This document shows, piece by piece, positions 27,885 through 36,676 of a stretch of DNA of 64,000 nt (positions are counted from its first letter, which is position 1; every line of letters begins with the position of its first letter). A program made the translations under genes and the position numbers. The notes under the pieces were generated by a model. That model searched no databases and had not been told where the DNA came from. It was given only the letters and a program-made list of their open reading frames with translations. This DNA comes from Variovorax jilinensis (lineage in GTDB: Bacteria > Pseudomonadota > Gammaproteobacteria > Burkholderiales > Burkholderiaceae_C). The DNA lies in contig NZ_JASZYQ010000003.1 of NCBI RefSeq assembly GCF_030316885.1, positions 372,001-436,000 of the forward strand. The letters are read 5' to 3'.

Positions 27885-29663
27885 ATGTACCAATACACAG
27901 ATTTCGATCGCCAGTTCGTGCACCTGCGCGCGGCCCAGTTCCGCGACCAGCTCGAGCGCTGGCAGAGCGGCAAGCTCGCCGAGGACGAATTCCGCCCGCT
28001 GCGGCTGCAGAACGGCTGGTATGTCCAGCGTTACGCGCCGATGCTGCGCGTGGCCGTGCCCTACGGCGAACTGTCGAGCCGCCAGCTGCGCGTGCTCGCG
28101 AAGATCGCACGCGAGTACGACGAGCCCGAGGCCGAGGTCTACAAGACGGCCCTGGCCACCCAGGGCAAGCTGGGCACCCAGAAGCTGCCGACCCACTACG
28201 CCCACTTCACGACGCGCCAGAACGTCCAGTACAACTGGATTCCGCTGGCGAAGTCGGCCGACGTCATGGACCTGCTGGCCTCGGTCGACATGCACGGCAT
28301 CCAGACCAGCGGCAACTGCATCCGCAACATCACGAGCGACGAACGCGCCGGCATCGCCGACGACGAGATCGCCGACCCGCGGCCCTTCGCGGAAATCATG
28401 CGGCAGTGGAGCACGCTGCACCCCGAATTCGCCTTCCTGCCGCGCAAGTTCAAGATCGCGATTACGGGCGCCACCGAGGACCGTGCCGCCACCGGCTGGC
28501 ACGACGTCGGCCTGCACCTCATCAGGAACGAGGCCGGCGAACTGGGCTTCAGGGTCCAGGTGGGCGGCGGCATGGGCCGCACGCCGATCATCGGCACCGT
28601 GCTGCGCGAGTTCCTGCCCTGGAACCAGATCATGAATTACCTCGAGGCGGTGATCCGGGTCTACAACCGCTACGGCCGGCGCGACAACATCTACAAGGCC
28701 CGCATCAAGATCCTGGTCAAGGCCGAGGGCCAGCGCTATATCGACGACGTCGAGGCCGAATACAAGCAGGTCATCGAGCACGACGGCGCGCCGCACACCA
28801 TCACGCAGGCCGAGCTCGACCGCGTGAGCGCCTCCTTCGTGCCGCCGACGCTCGCCACGCGCGTGTTCCGCAGCGCCGAGGAAACCGATGCCGATCTGCG
28901 CGCCCAGGCCACCGACGACGTGATGTTCGCGCGCTGGCTGGCGCGCAACGTGGCGGCGCACCAGAATCCCGCGCTGCGCGCGGTCACGCTGTCGTTCAAG
29001 CGCCGCCTGCAGGCGCCCGGCGACGCCTCGGCCGACCAGCTCGACATCGCTGCCTCGCTGGCCGACCGATTCAGCGCCGGCGAGGTGCGCGTCACGCACG
29101 ACCAGAACCTGCTGCTGCCCTGGGTGCACGCCGAGGACCTGCATGCGCTGTGGCTCAACGCGCGCGAGGCCGGCTTCGCGAGCGCCAACGTGCACCTGCT
29201 GACCGACATGATCGCCTGCCCCGGCGGCGACTTCTGCGCGCTGGCCAATGCGCGCTCGATCCCGATCGCCGAAGCCATCACCGAGCGCTACCAGGACCTC
29301 GACGAGCTCGACGACCTCGGCGAGATCGACCTCCACATCAGCGGCTGCATCAACTCCTGCGGCCACCACCACAGCGGCCACATCGGCATCCTGGGCGTCG
29401 ACAAGGACGGCAAGGAGTGGTACCAGGTCACGCTCGGCGGCTCCGACGGCTCGCTGCTCAGCGGTGCGCCGCAGGCCGGCAAGGCGGTCGGTCCGTCGTT
29501 CTCGGCGGCCGAGGTGCCCGACGTGATCGAGGCCGTGCTCACCACCTACCGCGACACGCGCCAGGCCGGCGAGACCTTCATCGACGCCCTGCGGCGGGTC
29601 GGCCCCGAACCCTTCAAGGCCGCCGCCAACGGCGCCCGCTTCAAGGTCGAGGTGTCGGCATGA
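27885..29663 (+). CDS. cysI: sulfite reductase hemoprotein subunit (nitrite/sulfite reductase family)
   Basis: Reduces sulfite to sulfide with six electrons at a siroheme coupled to a [4Fe-4S] cluster. The 592-residue protein has two ferredoxin-like and siroheme half-domains. The cluster ligands are visible as CPGGDFC (C445, C451) and SGCINSCG (C488, C492). The siroheme-binding arginine/lysine block HFTTRQNVQYNWI lies near residue 107. No flavoprotein CysJ is encoded nearby. The DUF934 gene overlaps its stop (ATGA), and a ferredoxin plus reductase follow the operon, suggesting ferredoxin as electron donor. Confidence 0.93.
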   Translation: MYQYTDFDRQFVHLRAAQFRDQLERWQSGKLAEDEFRPLRLQNGWYVQRYAPMLRVAVPYGELSSRQLRVLAKIAREYDEPEAEVYKTALATQGKLGTQKLPTHYAHFTTRQNVQYNWIPLAKSADVMDLLASVDMHGIQTSGNCIRNITSDERAGIADDEIADPRPFAEIMRQWSTLHPEFAFLPRKFKIAITGATEDRAATGWHDVGLHLIRNEAGELGFRVQVGGGMGRTPIIGTVLREFLPWNQIMNYLEAVIRVYNRYGRRDNIYKARIKILVKAEGQRYIDDVEAEYKQVIEHDGAPHTITQAELDRVSASFVPPTLATRVFRSAEETDADLRAQATDDVMFARWLARNVAAHQNPALRAVTLSFKRRLQAPGDASADQLDIAASLADRFSAGEVRVTHDQNLLLPWVHAEDLHALWLNAREAGFASANVHLLTDMIACPGGDFCALANARSIPIAEAITERYQDLDELDDLGEIDLHISGCINSCGHHHSGHIGILGVDKDGKEWYQVTLGGSDGSLLSGAPQAGKAVGPSFSAAEVPDVIEAVLTTYRDTRQAGETFIDALRRVGPEPFKAAANGARFKVEVSA

Positions 29664-30052
29664 ACAAGACCCTGACGCTGGTCGCGGCCGAGGACCACAT
29701 CGACAACGGCGAGCCGACCGTGCTGCAGCTGCCCAACGATGCCGATCCGCTGGCGATCGAGGTCTGCCTCGACGACATCGAGCGCATCGACCTCGACTTC
29801 CCGAAATTCACCGATGGCCGCGCCTACAGCCAGGCCTTCCTGCTGCGCCGCCGGCTCGGCTTCAAGGGCGACATCCGCGCCACCGGCGACGTGCTGATCG
29901 ACCAGCTGGTGCAGATGCAGCGCACGGGTTTCTCGAGCGCGGTGCTGAAGGAAGGCGTGGACGCTTCCGCGGCGCAGCGCCAGTTCGACCGCTTCGCCGC
30001 GTTCTACCAGGGCGATGCGGTGCAGGCCACGCCGATCTTCAAGCGCGCCTGA
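29660..30052 (+). CDS. DUF934 family protein of sulfite reduction operon
   Basis: A 130-residue DUF934 protein, a family found almost only beside cysI and cysH in proteobacteria and sometimes described as an oxidoreductase or sulfite-reductase-associated protein of unproven function. The conserved core is IDLDFPKFTDGRAYSQAFLL followed by RRRLGFKGDIRATGDVL and DQLVQMQRTGF. The start overlaps the cysI stop by 4 bp. A role in assembly of, or electron transfer to, the reductase is the usual guess and remains inference. Confidence 0.88.
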   Translation: MNKTLTLVAAEDHIDNGEPTVLQLPNDADPLAIEVCLDDIERIDLDFPKFTDGRAYSQAFLLRRRLGFKGDIRATGDVLIDQLVQMQRTGFSSAVLKEGVDASAAQRQFDRFAAFYQGDAVQATPIFKRA

Positions 30053-30091
30053 GCGAATCGCCGACGAGCCGCCCCACCGGAACACCGCCCC

Positions 30092-30712
30092 ATGAGCATC
30101 GATCTCGCACACGTCAACGCCACGCTCGGCCGCAACGCCGAGGGCCTCGTGGACTGGGCCGTCGGCCTGGGCCGGCCGGCGATCGTCACCACCAACTTCA
30201 GGCCCTTCGAGGCGGTGATCCTTCACATGGTCACGCGCGCGAATCCCCAGGTGCCGGTGGTCTGGATGGACAACGGCTACAACACCGAGGCCACCTACCG
30301 CTTCGCCGACGAGGTGACGAAGCTGCTGAAGCTGGACCTGCGCATCTTCGTGCCGCGGCGCTCGCGCGCCCATCGCGAAGCGGTCGAGGGCCCGACACCG
30401 GCGCTCGACGATCCGCGCCACGCTGCCTTCACCGAGGAGGTCAAGCTCGAGCCCTTCGCGCGTGCCCTGCGCAAGACGGCGCCGCAGGTCTGGTTCACCG
30501 CGCTGCGCGCCACCGACACCGCGGTGCGCGCGCAGATGGACCCGGTCAGCGTCAACCCCGACGGCCTGATCAAGGTCGCGCCGCTGCTGCACTGGTCCTC
30601 GAAGGACCTGCACGACTACTGCCAGGCCCACGGCCTGCCGAACAACTTCGACTACGTCGATCCGACCAAGGGCGAGGACAACCGCGAATGCGGCCTGCAT
30701 CTCTCGCACTGA
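30092..30712 (+). CDS. cysH: phosphoadenylylsulfate reductase-like protein CysH (short form)
   Basis: An adenylyl-sulfate reductase family protein that would reduce (P)APS to sulfite. The 206-residue sequence is about 40 shorter than E. coli CysH (244). It retains the MDNGYNTEATYRFADE segment, VWFTALRATDTAVRAQ and the C-terminal catalytic RECGLH. The only cysteines are C193 or so in DYCQAH and that ECGLH, so the CC/CxxC iron-sulfur ligands of APS reductases are absent. By that criterion it would be the PAPS type, yet no APS kinase (cysC) is seen here. Function as CysH rests on family and operon (40 bp after DUF934, 47 bp before cysD). Confidence 0.85.
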   Translation: MSIDLAHVNATLGRNAEGLVDWAVGLGRPAIVTTNFRPFEAVILHMVTRANPQVPVVWMDNGYNTEATYRFADEVTKLLKLDLRIFVPRRSRAHREAVEGPTPALDDPRHAAFTEEVKLEPFARALRKTAPQVWFTALRATDTAVRAQMDPVSVNPDGLIKVAPLLHWSSKDLHDYCQAHGLPNNFDYVDPTKGEDNRECGLHLSH

Positions 30713-30758
30713 CCACGTCTTCCGCCGCATTCCGAACATTTCCTGAGCGCCCCATTCC

Positions 30759-31709
30759 ATGAACGCCCGCACCGAACCCGAGCTTCTGCATACCGCACAG
30801 TCGCTCGCGCGCCTGTCCAATACCCAGCTCGATGCGCTCGAGGAAGAGACCATCTTCATCCTGCGCGAGGTCGCGGCCTCGTTCGAGCGGCCGACGCTGC
30901 TGTTCTCGGGCGGCAAGGATTCGCTGGTGCTGCTCAAGTGCGCCGAGAAGGCGTTCGGCATCGGGCGCATTCCGTATCCGCTGCTGATGATCGACACCGG
31001 CCACAACTTTCCCGAGGTGACGGCCTTTCGCGATGCCCGCGCCGCCGAGCTCGGTGCCGAGCTGATCGTGCGCAACGTCGAGGATTCGATGAAGCGCGGC
31101 ACGGTGCGCCTGGCGCACCCGGGCGAATCGCGCAACGTGCACCAGTCGGTCACGCTGCTCGAGGCGATCGAGGAATTCCGCTTCGACGCGCTGATCGGCG
31201 GCGCCCGCCGCGACGAGGAGAAGGCGCGCGCCAAGGAGCGCATCTTCTCGCACCGTGACAGCTTCGGCCAATGGCAGCCCAAGGACCAGCGCCCCGAGCT
31301 GTGGACGCTGTTCAACACGCGCCTCGCACCGGGCGAGCACTTTCGCGTGTTCCCGATCTCGAACTGGACCGAGCTCGACGTCTGGCAGTACATCGAGCGC
31401 GAGAACATCGCGCTGCCCTCGATCTACTACACGCACAAGCGCGAGGTGATCGAGCGCCGCGGCCTGCTGGTGCCGGTGACCGAACTCACGCCGCCGCGCG
31501 ACGGCGAACAGGTCGAACTGCGCGACGTGCGCTTTCGCACCGTCGGCGACATCACCTGCACCTGCCCGGTGGAAAGCCTCGCGGCCGATGCGGGCGACGT
31601 CGTGATCGAGACGCTGGCCGCCGACGTCAGCGAGCGCGGCGCCACGCGCATGGACGACAAGACCTCCGAGGCGTCCATGGAAAAGAGAAAGAAAGACGGT
31701 TATTTCTGA
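30759..31709 (+). CDS. cysD: sulfate adenylyltransferase subunit 2 CysD
   Basis: Catalytic ATP-sulfurylase subunit that forms APS from sulfate and ATP. The PP-loop SGGKDS is at residues 50-55. Other family blocks are MIDTGHNFPEVTAFRDARA, DALIGGARRDEEKARAKER and IFSHRDSFGQWQPKDQRPEL. The C-terminus carries KKDGYF. The length of 316 residues is close to E. coli (302). Its stop overlaps the cysN start by one base, ensuring equal synthesis of the heterodimer. Confidence 0.95.
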   Translation: MNARTEPELLHTAQSLARLSNTQLDALEEETIFILREVAASFERPTLLFSGGKDSLVLLKCAEKAFGIGRIPYPLLMIDTGHNFPEVTAFRDARAAELGAELIVRNVEDSMKRGTVRLAHPGESRNVHQSVTLLEAIEEFRFDALIGGARRDEEKARAKERIFSHRDSFGQWQPKDQRPELWTLFNTRLAPGEHFRVFPISNWTELDVWQYIERENIALPSIYYTHKREVIERRGLLVPVTELTPPRDGEQVELRDVRFRTVGDITCTCPVESLAADAGDVVIETLAADVSERGATRMDDKTSEASMEKRKKDGYF

Positions 31710-33043
31710 TGACGACCACGACTTCCCCGGCAGCATCCGGCCAGCAGGCCGAAACCGGCGCCGCGCTGCGCTTCATCACCTGCGGCAGCGTCGACGACGG
31801 CAAGAGCACGCTGATCGGGCGCCTGCTGGTCGACAGCAAGACCGTGCTGCAGGACCAGCTGGCCGGCGTGCAGCGCGGCGGCGAGACCGACCTGGCGCTG
31901 CTCACCGACGGCCTCTCGGCCGAACGCGAGCAGGGCATCACGATCGACGTCGCCTACCGCTATTTCTCGACCGCCAGCCGCAAGTTCGTGATCGGCGATG
32001 CGCCGGGCCACGAACAGTACACGCGCAACATGGTCACGGCTGCCTCGAGCGCCGACGCGGCCGTGGTGCTGGTCGACGCCACCAAGCTGGCCTGGGCCGG
32101 CGAGGTCGGCGATGGCGAGGTGGTGCAGCGTGCGCTGCTGCCGCAGACCCGCCGCCACACGCTGCTGTGCCACCTGCTGCGCGTGCAGTCGATCGTCTTC
32201 GCGGTCAACAAGCTCGACGCCATGGACGACGCCGAGCTGGCCTTCGAACGCATCTCGGGCGCGCTGGCCGACTTTGCCGAAGCCGCCGGCGTGCAGGTCG
32301 CGGCCACGGTGCCGATCTCGGCGCTCAAGGGCTGGAACGTGGCCTCGCGGCATCCGGCCTGGGCCGGCTATTCGGGCCCCAGCCTGCTCGAGCTGCTCGA
32401 AGGGCTGCCGGTCACGGCGCAGGACGAGGCCGTGCCCTTCGCCTTCCCGGTGCAGTGGGTCGAGAAGTTCTCGGCCTCGGCCGACACCTCGCGCGGCCGG
32501 CGCGTCTTCTGGGGCCGGGTGGCGAGCGGCCACGTCGAGCCGGGCCAGCGCATCTCGGTGCTGCCGGGCAACCAGCACGCCACCGTGGCCCAGGTGCTGA
32601 GCCACACGCGCGCCCCCAAGGCGGTGCATGCGGGCCACAGCGCGGGCATCGTGCTCGACCGCGAACTCGACGTCTCGCGCGGCGACTGGCTGCTGGCGCC
32701 CGACGCCTTCGAGCCGGTGCGCGAGATCACGGCCACGGTCGCCTGGCTCGACGACGAGCCGCTGGTGGCCGGCCGCGTGTACTGGGCGCTGCAGGGCCAT
32801 CGCTGGGTCAAGGCCAAGGTGGCGCGCATCGTCGACCGGGTCAACATCACGACGCTCGAGGCCGAGCCGACCGACCAACTCGAGGCCAATGCCATCGGCG
32901 ACGTGATGCTGGCCCTGCAGCAGCCGCTGGCCGTGCTGCCCTTCGCGCAGTCGCGCGCGCTGGGCTCGCTGATCCTGGTCGATACGGCCTCCCACCGGAC
33001 CGCTGCTGCCGTGCTCGTGCGGCCTGCGGCCGCAAAGCTTTAA
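31709..33043 (+). CDS. cysN: sulfate adenylyltransferase subunit 1 CysN (GTPase)
   Basis: GTPase subunit that drives APS formation by CysD. The EF-Tu-like G domain has GSVDDGKST (residues 26-34), the DAPGHEQYTRNM G3 motif and NKLD (G4), followed by two beta-barrel domains. It is 444 residues and ends without a fused APS kinase (CysC) domain, unlike CysNC proteins. That makes APS, not PAPS, the product of this cluster unless cysC lies elsewhere. It is the last cys gene of the operon; the ferredoxin gene follows 39 bp later. Confidence 0.95.
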   Translation: MTTTTSPAASGQQAETGAALRFITCGSVDDGKSTLIGRLLVDSKTVLQDQLAGVQRGGETDLALLTDGLSAEREQGITIDVAYRYFSTASRKFVIGDAPGHEQYTRNMVTAASSADAAVVLVDATKLAWAGEVGDGEVVQRALLPQTRRHTLLCHLLRVQSIVFAVNKLDAMDDAELAFERISGALADFAEAAGVQVAATVPISALKGWNVASRHPAWAGYSGPSLLELLEGLPVTAQDEAVPFAFPVQWVEKFSASADTSRGRRVFWGRVASGHVEPGQRISVLPGNQHATVAQVLSHTRAPKAVHAGHSAGIVLDRELDVSRGDWLLAPDAFEPVREITATVAWLDDEPLVAGRVYWALQGHRWVKAKVARIVDRVNITTLEAEPTDQLEANAIGDVMLALQQPLAVLPFAQSRALGSLILVDTASHRTAAAVLVRPAAAKL

Positions 33044-33082
33044 AATTCGGGGTTTTCCCGATCTTTTCCCTCGTTCCAGAAA

Positions 33083-33412
33083 ATGACCCACGTCGTCTCC
33101 GAATCCTGCATCCGCTGCAAATACACCGATTGCGTCGACGTGTGTCCGGTCGATTGTTTCCGCGAGGGGCCGAACATGCTGGTGATCGACCCGGACGAAT
33201 GCATCGACTGCGCGGTCTGCATTCCCGAGTGCCCGGTCAATGCGATCTACGCCGAGGAAGACCTGCCGGCCAACCAGCTCGCCTTCATCAAGATCAACGC
33301 CGAGCTGGCGCTGGCCGACGGCTGGAAGAGCATCACCAAGCGCAAGCCCGCCCTGCCCGACGCCGAGGAGTGGAAGGACAAGACCGACAAGATCGGGGAG
33401 TTGGTGCGCTGA
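33083..33412 (+). CDS. fdxA: 7Fe/8Fe-type ferredoxin FdxA
   Basis: A 109-residue low-potential electron carrier. Cysteines fall at 9, 12, 17, 21 ([13 protein letters not shown]) with C25, and at 40, 43, 46, 50 ([11 protein letters not shown]). The first cluster region has the CxxxxCxxxC spacing of the FdxA ferredoxins that bind one [3Fe-4S] and one [4Fe-4S] cluster. A C-terminal extension rich in charged residues follows, as in other FdxA. It lies between cysN and a ferredoxin-NADP reductase, so it may pass electrons to the CysI sulfite reductase; this is contextual. Confidence 0.94.
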   Translation: MTHVVSESCIRCKYTDCVDVCPVDCFREGPNMLVIDPDECIDCAVCIPECPVNAIYAEEDLPANQLAFIKINAELALADGWKSITKRKPALPDAEEWKDKTDKIGELVR

Positions 33413-34434
33413 GCACGCCGGCAGCCCCGATCGAGACCGATGCGCTGATCATCGGCGCGGGGCCCGTCGGCCTGTTCCAGGCCTTCCAGCTCGGCCTGCT
33501 CGAGATTTCCTGCCAGATCGTCGATTCGCTGCCGCGCGCCGGCGGCCAATGCGTGGCGCTCTACGGCGACAAGCCGATCTACGACATTCCCGGCACACCC
33601 GTCACCACCGGCCGCGGCCTCGCCGAAGCGCTGCTGCAGCAGGTTGCGCCGTTCAGGCCCGGCTTCCATCTCGAGCAGCAGGTTGCGACGCTGGCGCGCC
33701 AGGAAGACGGCCGGTTCCTGCTCACCACCACGCTCGACAGCGCCTTCCTGGCCCGCACGGTGTTCATCGCGGCCGGTGTCGGCGCCTTCGTCCCGCGGCG
33801 CATCGCGCTCGACGGCATCGAACGCCTCGAAGGCAGCCGGCTCTTCTATCACCCGGAGGCGCTCGAGCGCTTCGCAGGCCAGCAGGTGATCGTGCAGGGC
33901 GGCGACGATGCCGCACTGGCCACCGCACTGGCGCTGCTCCCGCTCGCGGGCCGGGTCACGCTGCTGCACCGGCGCGACGTCTTCCAGGCCGAGGAGGCCA
34001 CGGTCGCCGAGATGCGCGCGCAGGTCGCGGCCGGCGCGCTGCAGCTCGCGATCGGACAGCCCACGGCCTTCGACGACAGCACGCTGCAGATCGCGACGCC
34101 CGACGCGGCGACACTCGGCCTGCCCTTCGATGCGCTGGTCGGCTGCCTGGGCATCTCGCCGCGGCTCGGGCCGATCGCCGACTGGGGCCTGGCGCTCGAG
34201 CGCAAGCAGGTCCCGGTCGACACCGAGAAGTTCGAGACCCGCGAGCGCGGCGTCTTTGCGGTCGGCGACATCAACACCTACCCGGGCAAGAAGAAGCTCA
34301 TCGTCTGCGGCTTCCACGAAGCCACCCTGGCCGCCTGGGGTGCAGCGGCGCTGGTGTTCCCGGACAAGTCGATCCCCCTTCAATACACGACCACCAGCAC
34401 GCGGCTGCACGCCCTGCTCGGCGTTGCACACTGA
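33409..34434 (+). CDS. ferredoxin--NADP(+) reductase (thioredoxin-reductase-like type), CTG start
   Basis: A 341-residue flavoprotein with FAD motif [14 protein letters not shown] (GAGPVG near 16-21), [13 protein letters not shown], the pyridine nucleotide site [17 protein letters not shown] and [20 protein letters not shown]. It matches the type 2 ferredoxin/flavodoxin-NADP reductases of low-GC and betaproteobacteria. No ATG, GTG or TTG lies in frame before the FAD motif. A CTG at 33409 has GGGGAG 8 bases upstream and overlaps the fdxA stop (CTGA), so it is the best start. The adjacent ferredoxin makes an NADPH to ferredoxin to CysI route plausible. Confidence 0.85.
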   Translation: MSTPAAPIETDALIIGAGPVGLFQAFQLGLLEISCQIVDSLPRAGGQCVALYGDKPIYDIPGTPVTTGRGLAEALLQQVAPFRPGFHLEQQVATLARQEDGRFLLTTTLDSAFLARTVFIAAGVGAFVPRRIALDGIERLEGSRLFYHPEALERFAGQQVIVQGGDDAALATALALLPLAGRVTLLHRRDVFQAEEATVAEMRAQVAAGALQLAIGQPTAFDDSTLQIATPDAATLGLPFDALVGCLGISPRLGPIADWGLALERKQVPVDTEKFETRERGVFAVGDINTYPGKKKLIVCGFHEATLAAWGAAALVFPDKSIPLQYTTTSTRLHALLGVAH

Positions 34435-34504
34435 TCCGATCCTGAACCCAGCGTGAACCGGGAGTTCATGCTGCCGACATGCGCGCTTCCTACGATCTGT
34501 TGCC

Positions 34505-35026
34505 ATGCAGCAGGTCAACATCGCGCTCTTCCAGTGGCTTTCGGCGGGCCACGCACCGAGCTCGCCGTGGCTCTGGAGCGCCGGCCTCATCGTCGCCGCA
34601 GCCTCATGGCTGTGCGCGGGCCTGCTGGGCCTCGCCGCATGGCGCCAGCCCGCGCAACGCGGCTACGCGGTGGCCGTCCTGTGTGCAGCCGGGGTCGCCT
34701 CGCTCATGGCCCATGCACTGGCCGACGCCATCGCGATGCCTCGGCCCTTCATGGCCGGGCTGAGCCCGAACTACGGCGGCCACGGCGCCCGCGGATCGCT
34801 GCCCAGCGCGCACGCCAGCGTGATGTTCACGGTGGCGCTGGTGCTCTGTCTGCGCCCTGCCCTGCGCCGCACAGGTGTCGCCGTGTTCACGCTGGCGCTC
34901 GCCATGGGCTGGGCCCGCATCCACATGGGCATGCATTTCCCGCTCGACGTGGCGGCGGGCCTGCTGCTGGCCCTCGCCATCGCCGCATCGCGTTCCAGCT
35001 GCTGGCGCTCGCCTGGCGTCAGCTGA
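34505..35026 (+). CDS. PAP2-family phosphatase (undecaprenyl-diphosphatase-like)
   Basis: A 173-residue membrane phosphatase with about five helices. The PAP2 motifs are AMPRPF (part of the first motif), LPSAHAS (second, residues 99-105) and ARIHMGMHFPLDV (third). The general-acid histidine and catalytic histidine-aspartate are all present. BcrC-like members remove phosphate from undecaprenyl diphosphate on the outer face of the membrane. It stands alone between the reductase gene and the TPP riboswitch, in neither operon. Whether it acts on undecaprenyl or phosphatidic phosphates is open. Confidence 0.88.
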   Translation: MQQVNIALFQWLSAGHAPSSPWLWSAGLIVAAASWLCAGLLGLAAWRQPAQRGYAVAVLCAAGVASLMAHALADAIAMPRPFMAGLSPNYGGHGARGSLPSAHASVMFTVALVLCLRPALRRTGVAVFTLALAMGWARIHMGMHFPLDVAAGLLLALAIAASRSSCWRSPGVS

Positions 35027-35087
35027 GCCGTCGGCGCGCGCGCGCCGGGCTTGCCCCGGCCGCCCTCGCGCCTACAATGCTCGCTCG

Positions 35088-35252
35088 CTAGGGGTGCGAG
35101 CCCGGTTCTGCCGGGCCCGCTGAGAAAACACCCTTTGAACCTGTTCGGCCGACGGCCTTTGCGCGCGCAAGCATGCGTCGCGAAGGGCGAAGGCCGGAGT
35201 TCCGCAAGGCCATGCCGCGCGGGGCTGAGTTAATCCTCGCGCAGGGAAGCCG
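35088..35252 (+). promoter_or_regulatory. TPP riboswitch (THI element) with long internal insertion
   Basis: Canonical THI-box parts are visible in order: GGGGTGC (35091-), the CTGAGA loop (35120-), ACCCTTTGAACCTG (35130-35143) and GCGCAGGGAAGC (35240-35251). Before the last part lies GCTGAGTTAATCCTCGCG. The bases between GAACCTGTTC and GGCTGAGTTAAT, normally adjacent or nearly so, are separated by about 75 nt of GC-rich sequence able to form a hairpin (GGCCTT with AAGGCC). It precedes cytX by 84 bases and should lower its expression when thiamin diphosphate is abundant. Confidence 0.88.
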
Positions 35253-35335
35253 GTCCGGTGATCGCCTCGTTCTCTCGCGCGGCACTTCTTTCGCCGGCCT
35301 CGCCCACCTGCCAAACATTTGCGTGGAGCAATTGG

Positions 35336-36676
35336 ATGGCAATCACCAACGAAGACATTTCGGCGCCGACCGGCGCCAACGAAGCCCTGACGCCGCTGCG
35401 CGAATCGGCACGCGTGTTCCAGATGCGCGACCACATGGCGCTGTGGTTCAGCCTCGGCGTCGGACTGCTCGTGATGCAGATCGGTGCCTACCTGGTGCCC
35501 GCCGTGGGCACGCGCGACGCCCTGATGGCGATCGTGCTGGGGTCGGCCATCGGCGCCGGCCTGCTGGCCTGGACCGCGCGCGTCGGCTGCGAAAGCGGCC
35601 TGGCCAGCGCCGGCCTCATGAACGCCACCTACGGCAGCGCCTTCGCGCGCCTGCCCGTGCTGCTCAACATCGTTCAGCTGATCGGCTGGACCACCTTCGA
35701 GATCGTGATCATGCGCGAGGGCACGCAGGCCATCGGTGGCCAGGCCTTCGGCTGGCAGCTCGGCGGCCCGCTCGGCACGCTGGTGACGACGCTGCTGTGG
35801 GGCGCGGTGCTGCTGGCGCTGCTGGCCGGCTCGATGGTCAAGCTGGTGCGGCGCTTCGTGACCCGCTTCGGGCTGCCGCTGGTGGTGCTGTCGCTGGCCT
35901 GGCTCACCTGGCAGTTCGCGACCCGGCTGCATGCCAAGGGCCTGGAGGCCTTCTGGAGCCGGCCCGGTGACGGCAGCATGGGCATGTTCGGCGCGCTCGA
36001 CCTGGTGATCGCGATGCCCGTGTCCTGGCTGCCGCTGGTGGCCGACTACGCACGCCACGGCAAGCGCAGCGCGGGCGGCCCGGGCGGTGCCTTCACCGGC
36101 ACCTGGATCGGCTACGTGCTGGCCAATATCTGGTGCTATGCGCTGGGCGTGATGGTGGTGAGCGTGGCCGAACCGGGCACCAACCTGGTCGCCGCGCTGC
36201 TGCTGGCGCAGGGCGGGCTGGTGGCGCTGGGCCTGATTCTGATCGACGAACTCGACAACGCTTACGGCGACGTCTATTCGGGCTCGGTCTCGGCCCACAG
36301 CCTGCAGCCCCGCTGGAGCGTGCGGCGCTGGGGCCTGCTGCTGTGCACCGTCTGCATCGCCTTCGCGCTGGTGCTGCCTATGCATTCGCTCGAGCCCTTC
36401 CTGCTGCTGCTGAGCTCGGTCTTCGTACCGCTGTACGGCGTGATCCTCGGCCGCTTGGGCACGGGCAGCGCGCCGGTGCCGGTCGGCAGCCGTCGCATCG
36501 ACTTCGCCGCCGCCGGCATCTGGATTGCCGGCATCGCGATCTATCACGGTTGCGCGGCCTGGGCGCCTCAGTGGGGCTCGGCGCTGCCCACGCTCGCGAT
36601 CACCTTCGTGCTCGCCATGGTCACGCGGCCGCGAGCGGCAGGCGGACACTCGGCACTGGCGCAAAGCCGTGGTTGA
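35336..36676 (+). CDS. cytX: putative hydroxymethylpyrimidine transporter CytX (NCS1 family)
   Basis: A 446-residue NCS1-family permease with about 12 membrane helices, of the CytX group predicted to import the thiamin pyrimidine precursor HMP. Support comes from the sequence, from the TPP riboswitch directly upstream and from the neighbouring thiD, the kinase for HMP. The ATG at 35336 is preferred over an earlier in-frame ATG (35258) because GGAG lies 7 bases upstream and the added 26 residues are not permease-like. The gene end overlaps the convergent thiD end by 56 bp. Confidence 0.88.
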   Translation: MAITNEDISAPTGANEALTPLRESARVFQMRDHMALWFSLGVGLLVMQIGAYLVPAVGTRDALMAIVLGSAIGAGLLAWTARVGCESGLASAGLMNATYGSAFARLPVLLNIVQLIGWTTFEIVIMREGTQAIGGQAFGWQLGGPLGTLVTTLLWGAVLLALLAGSMVKLVRRFVTRFGLPLVVLSLAWLTWQFATRLHAKGLEAFWSRPGDGSMGMFGALDLVIAMPVSWLPLVADYARHGKRSAGGPGGAFTGTWIGYVLANIWCYALGVMVVSVAEPGTNLVAALLLAQGGLVALGLILIDELDNAYGDVYSGSVSAHSLQPRWSVRRWGLLLCTVCIAFALVLPMHSLEPFLLLLSSVFVPLYGVILGRLGTGSAPVPVGSRRIDFAAAGIWIAGIAIYHGCAAWAPQWGSALPTLAITFVLAMVTRPRAAGGHSALAQSRG

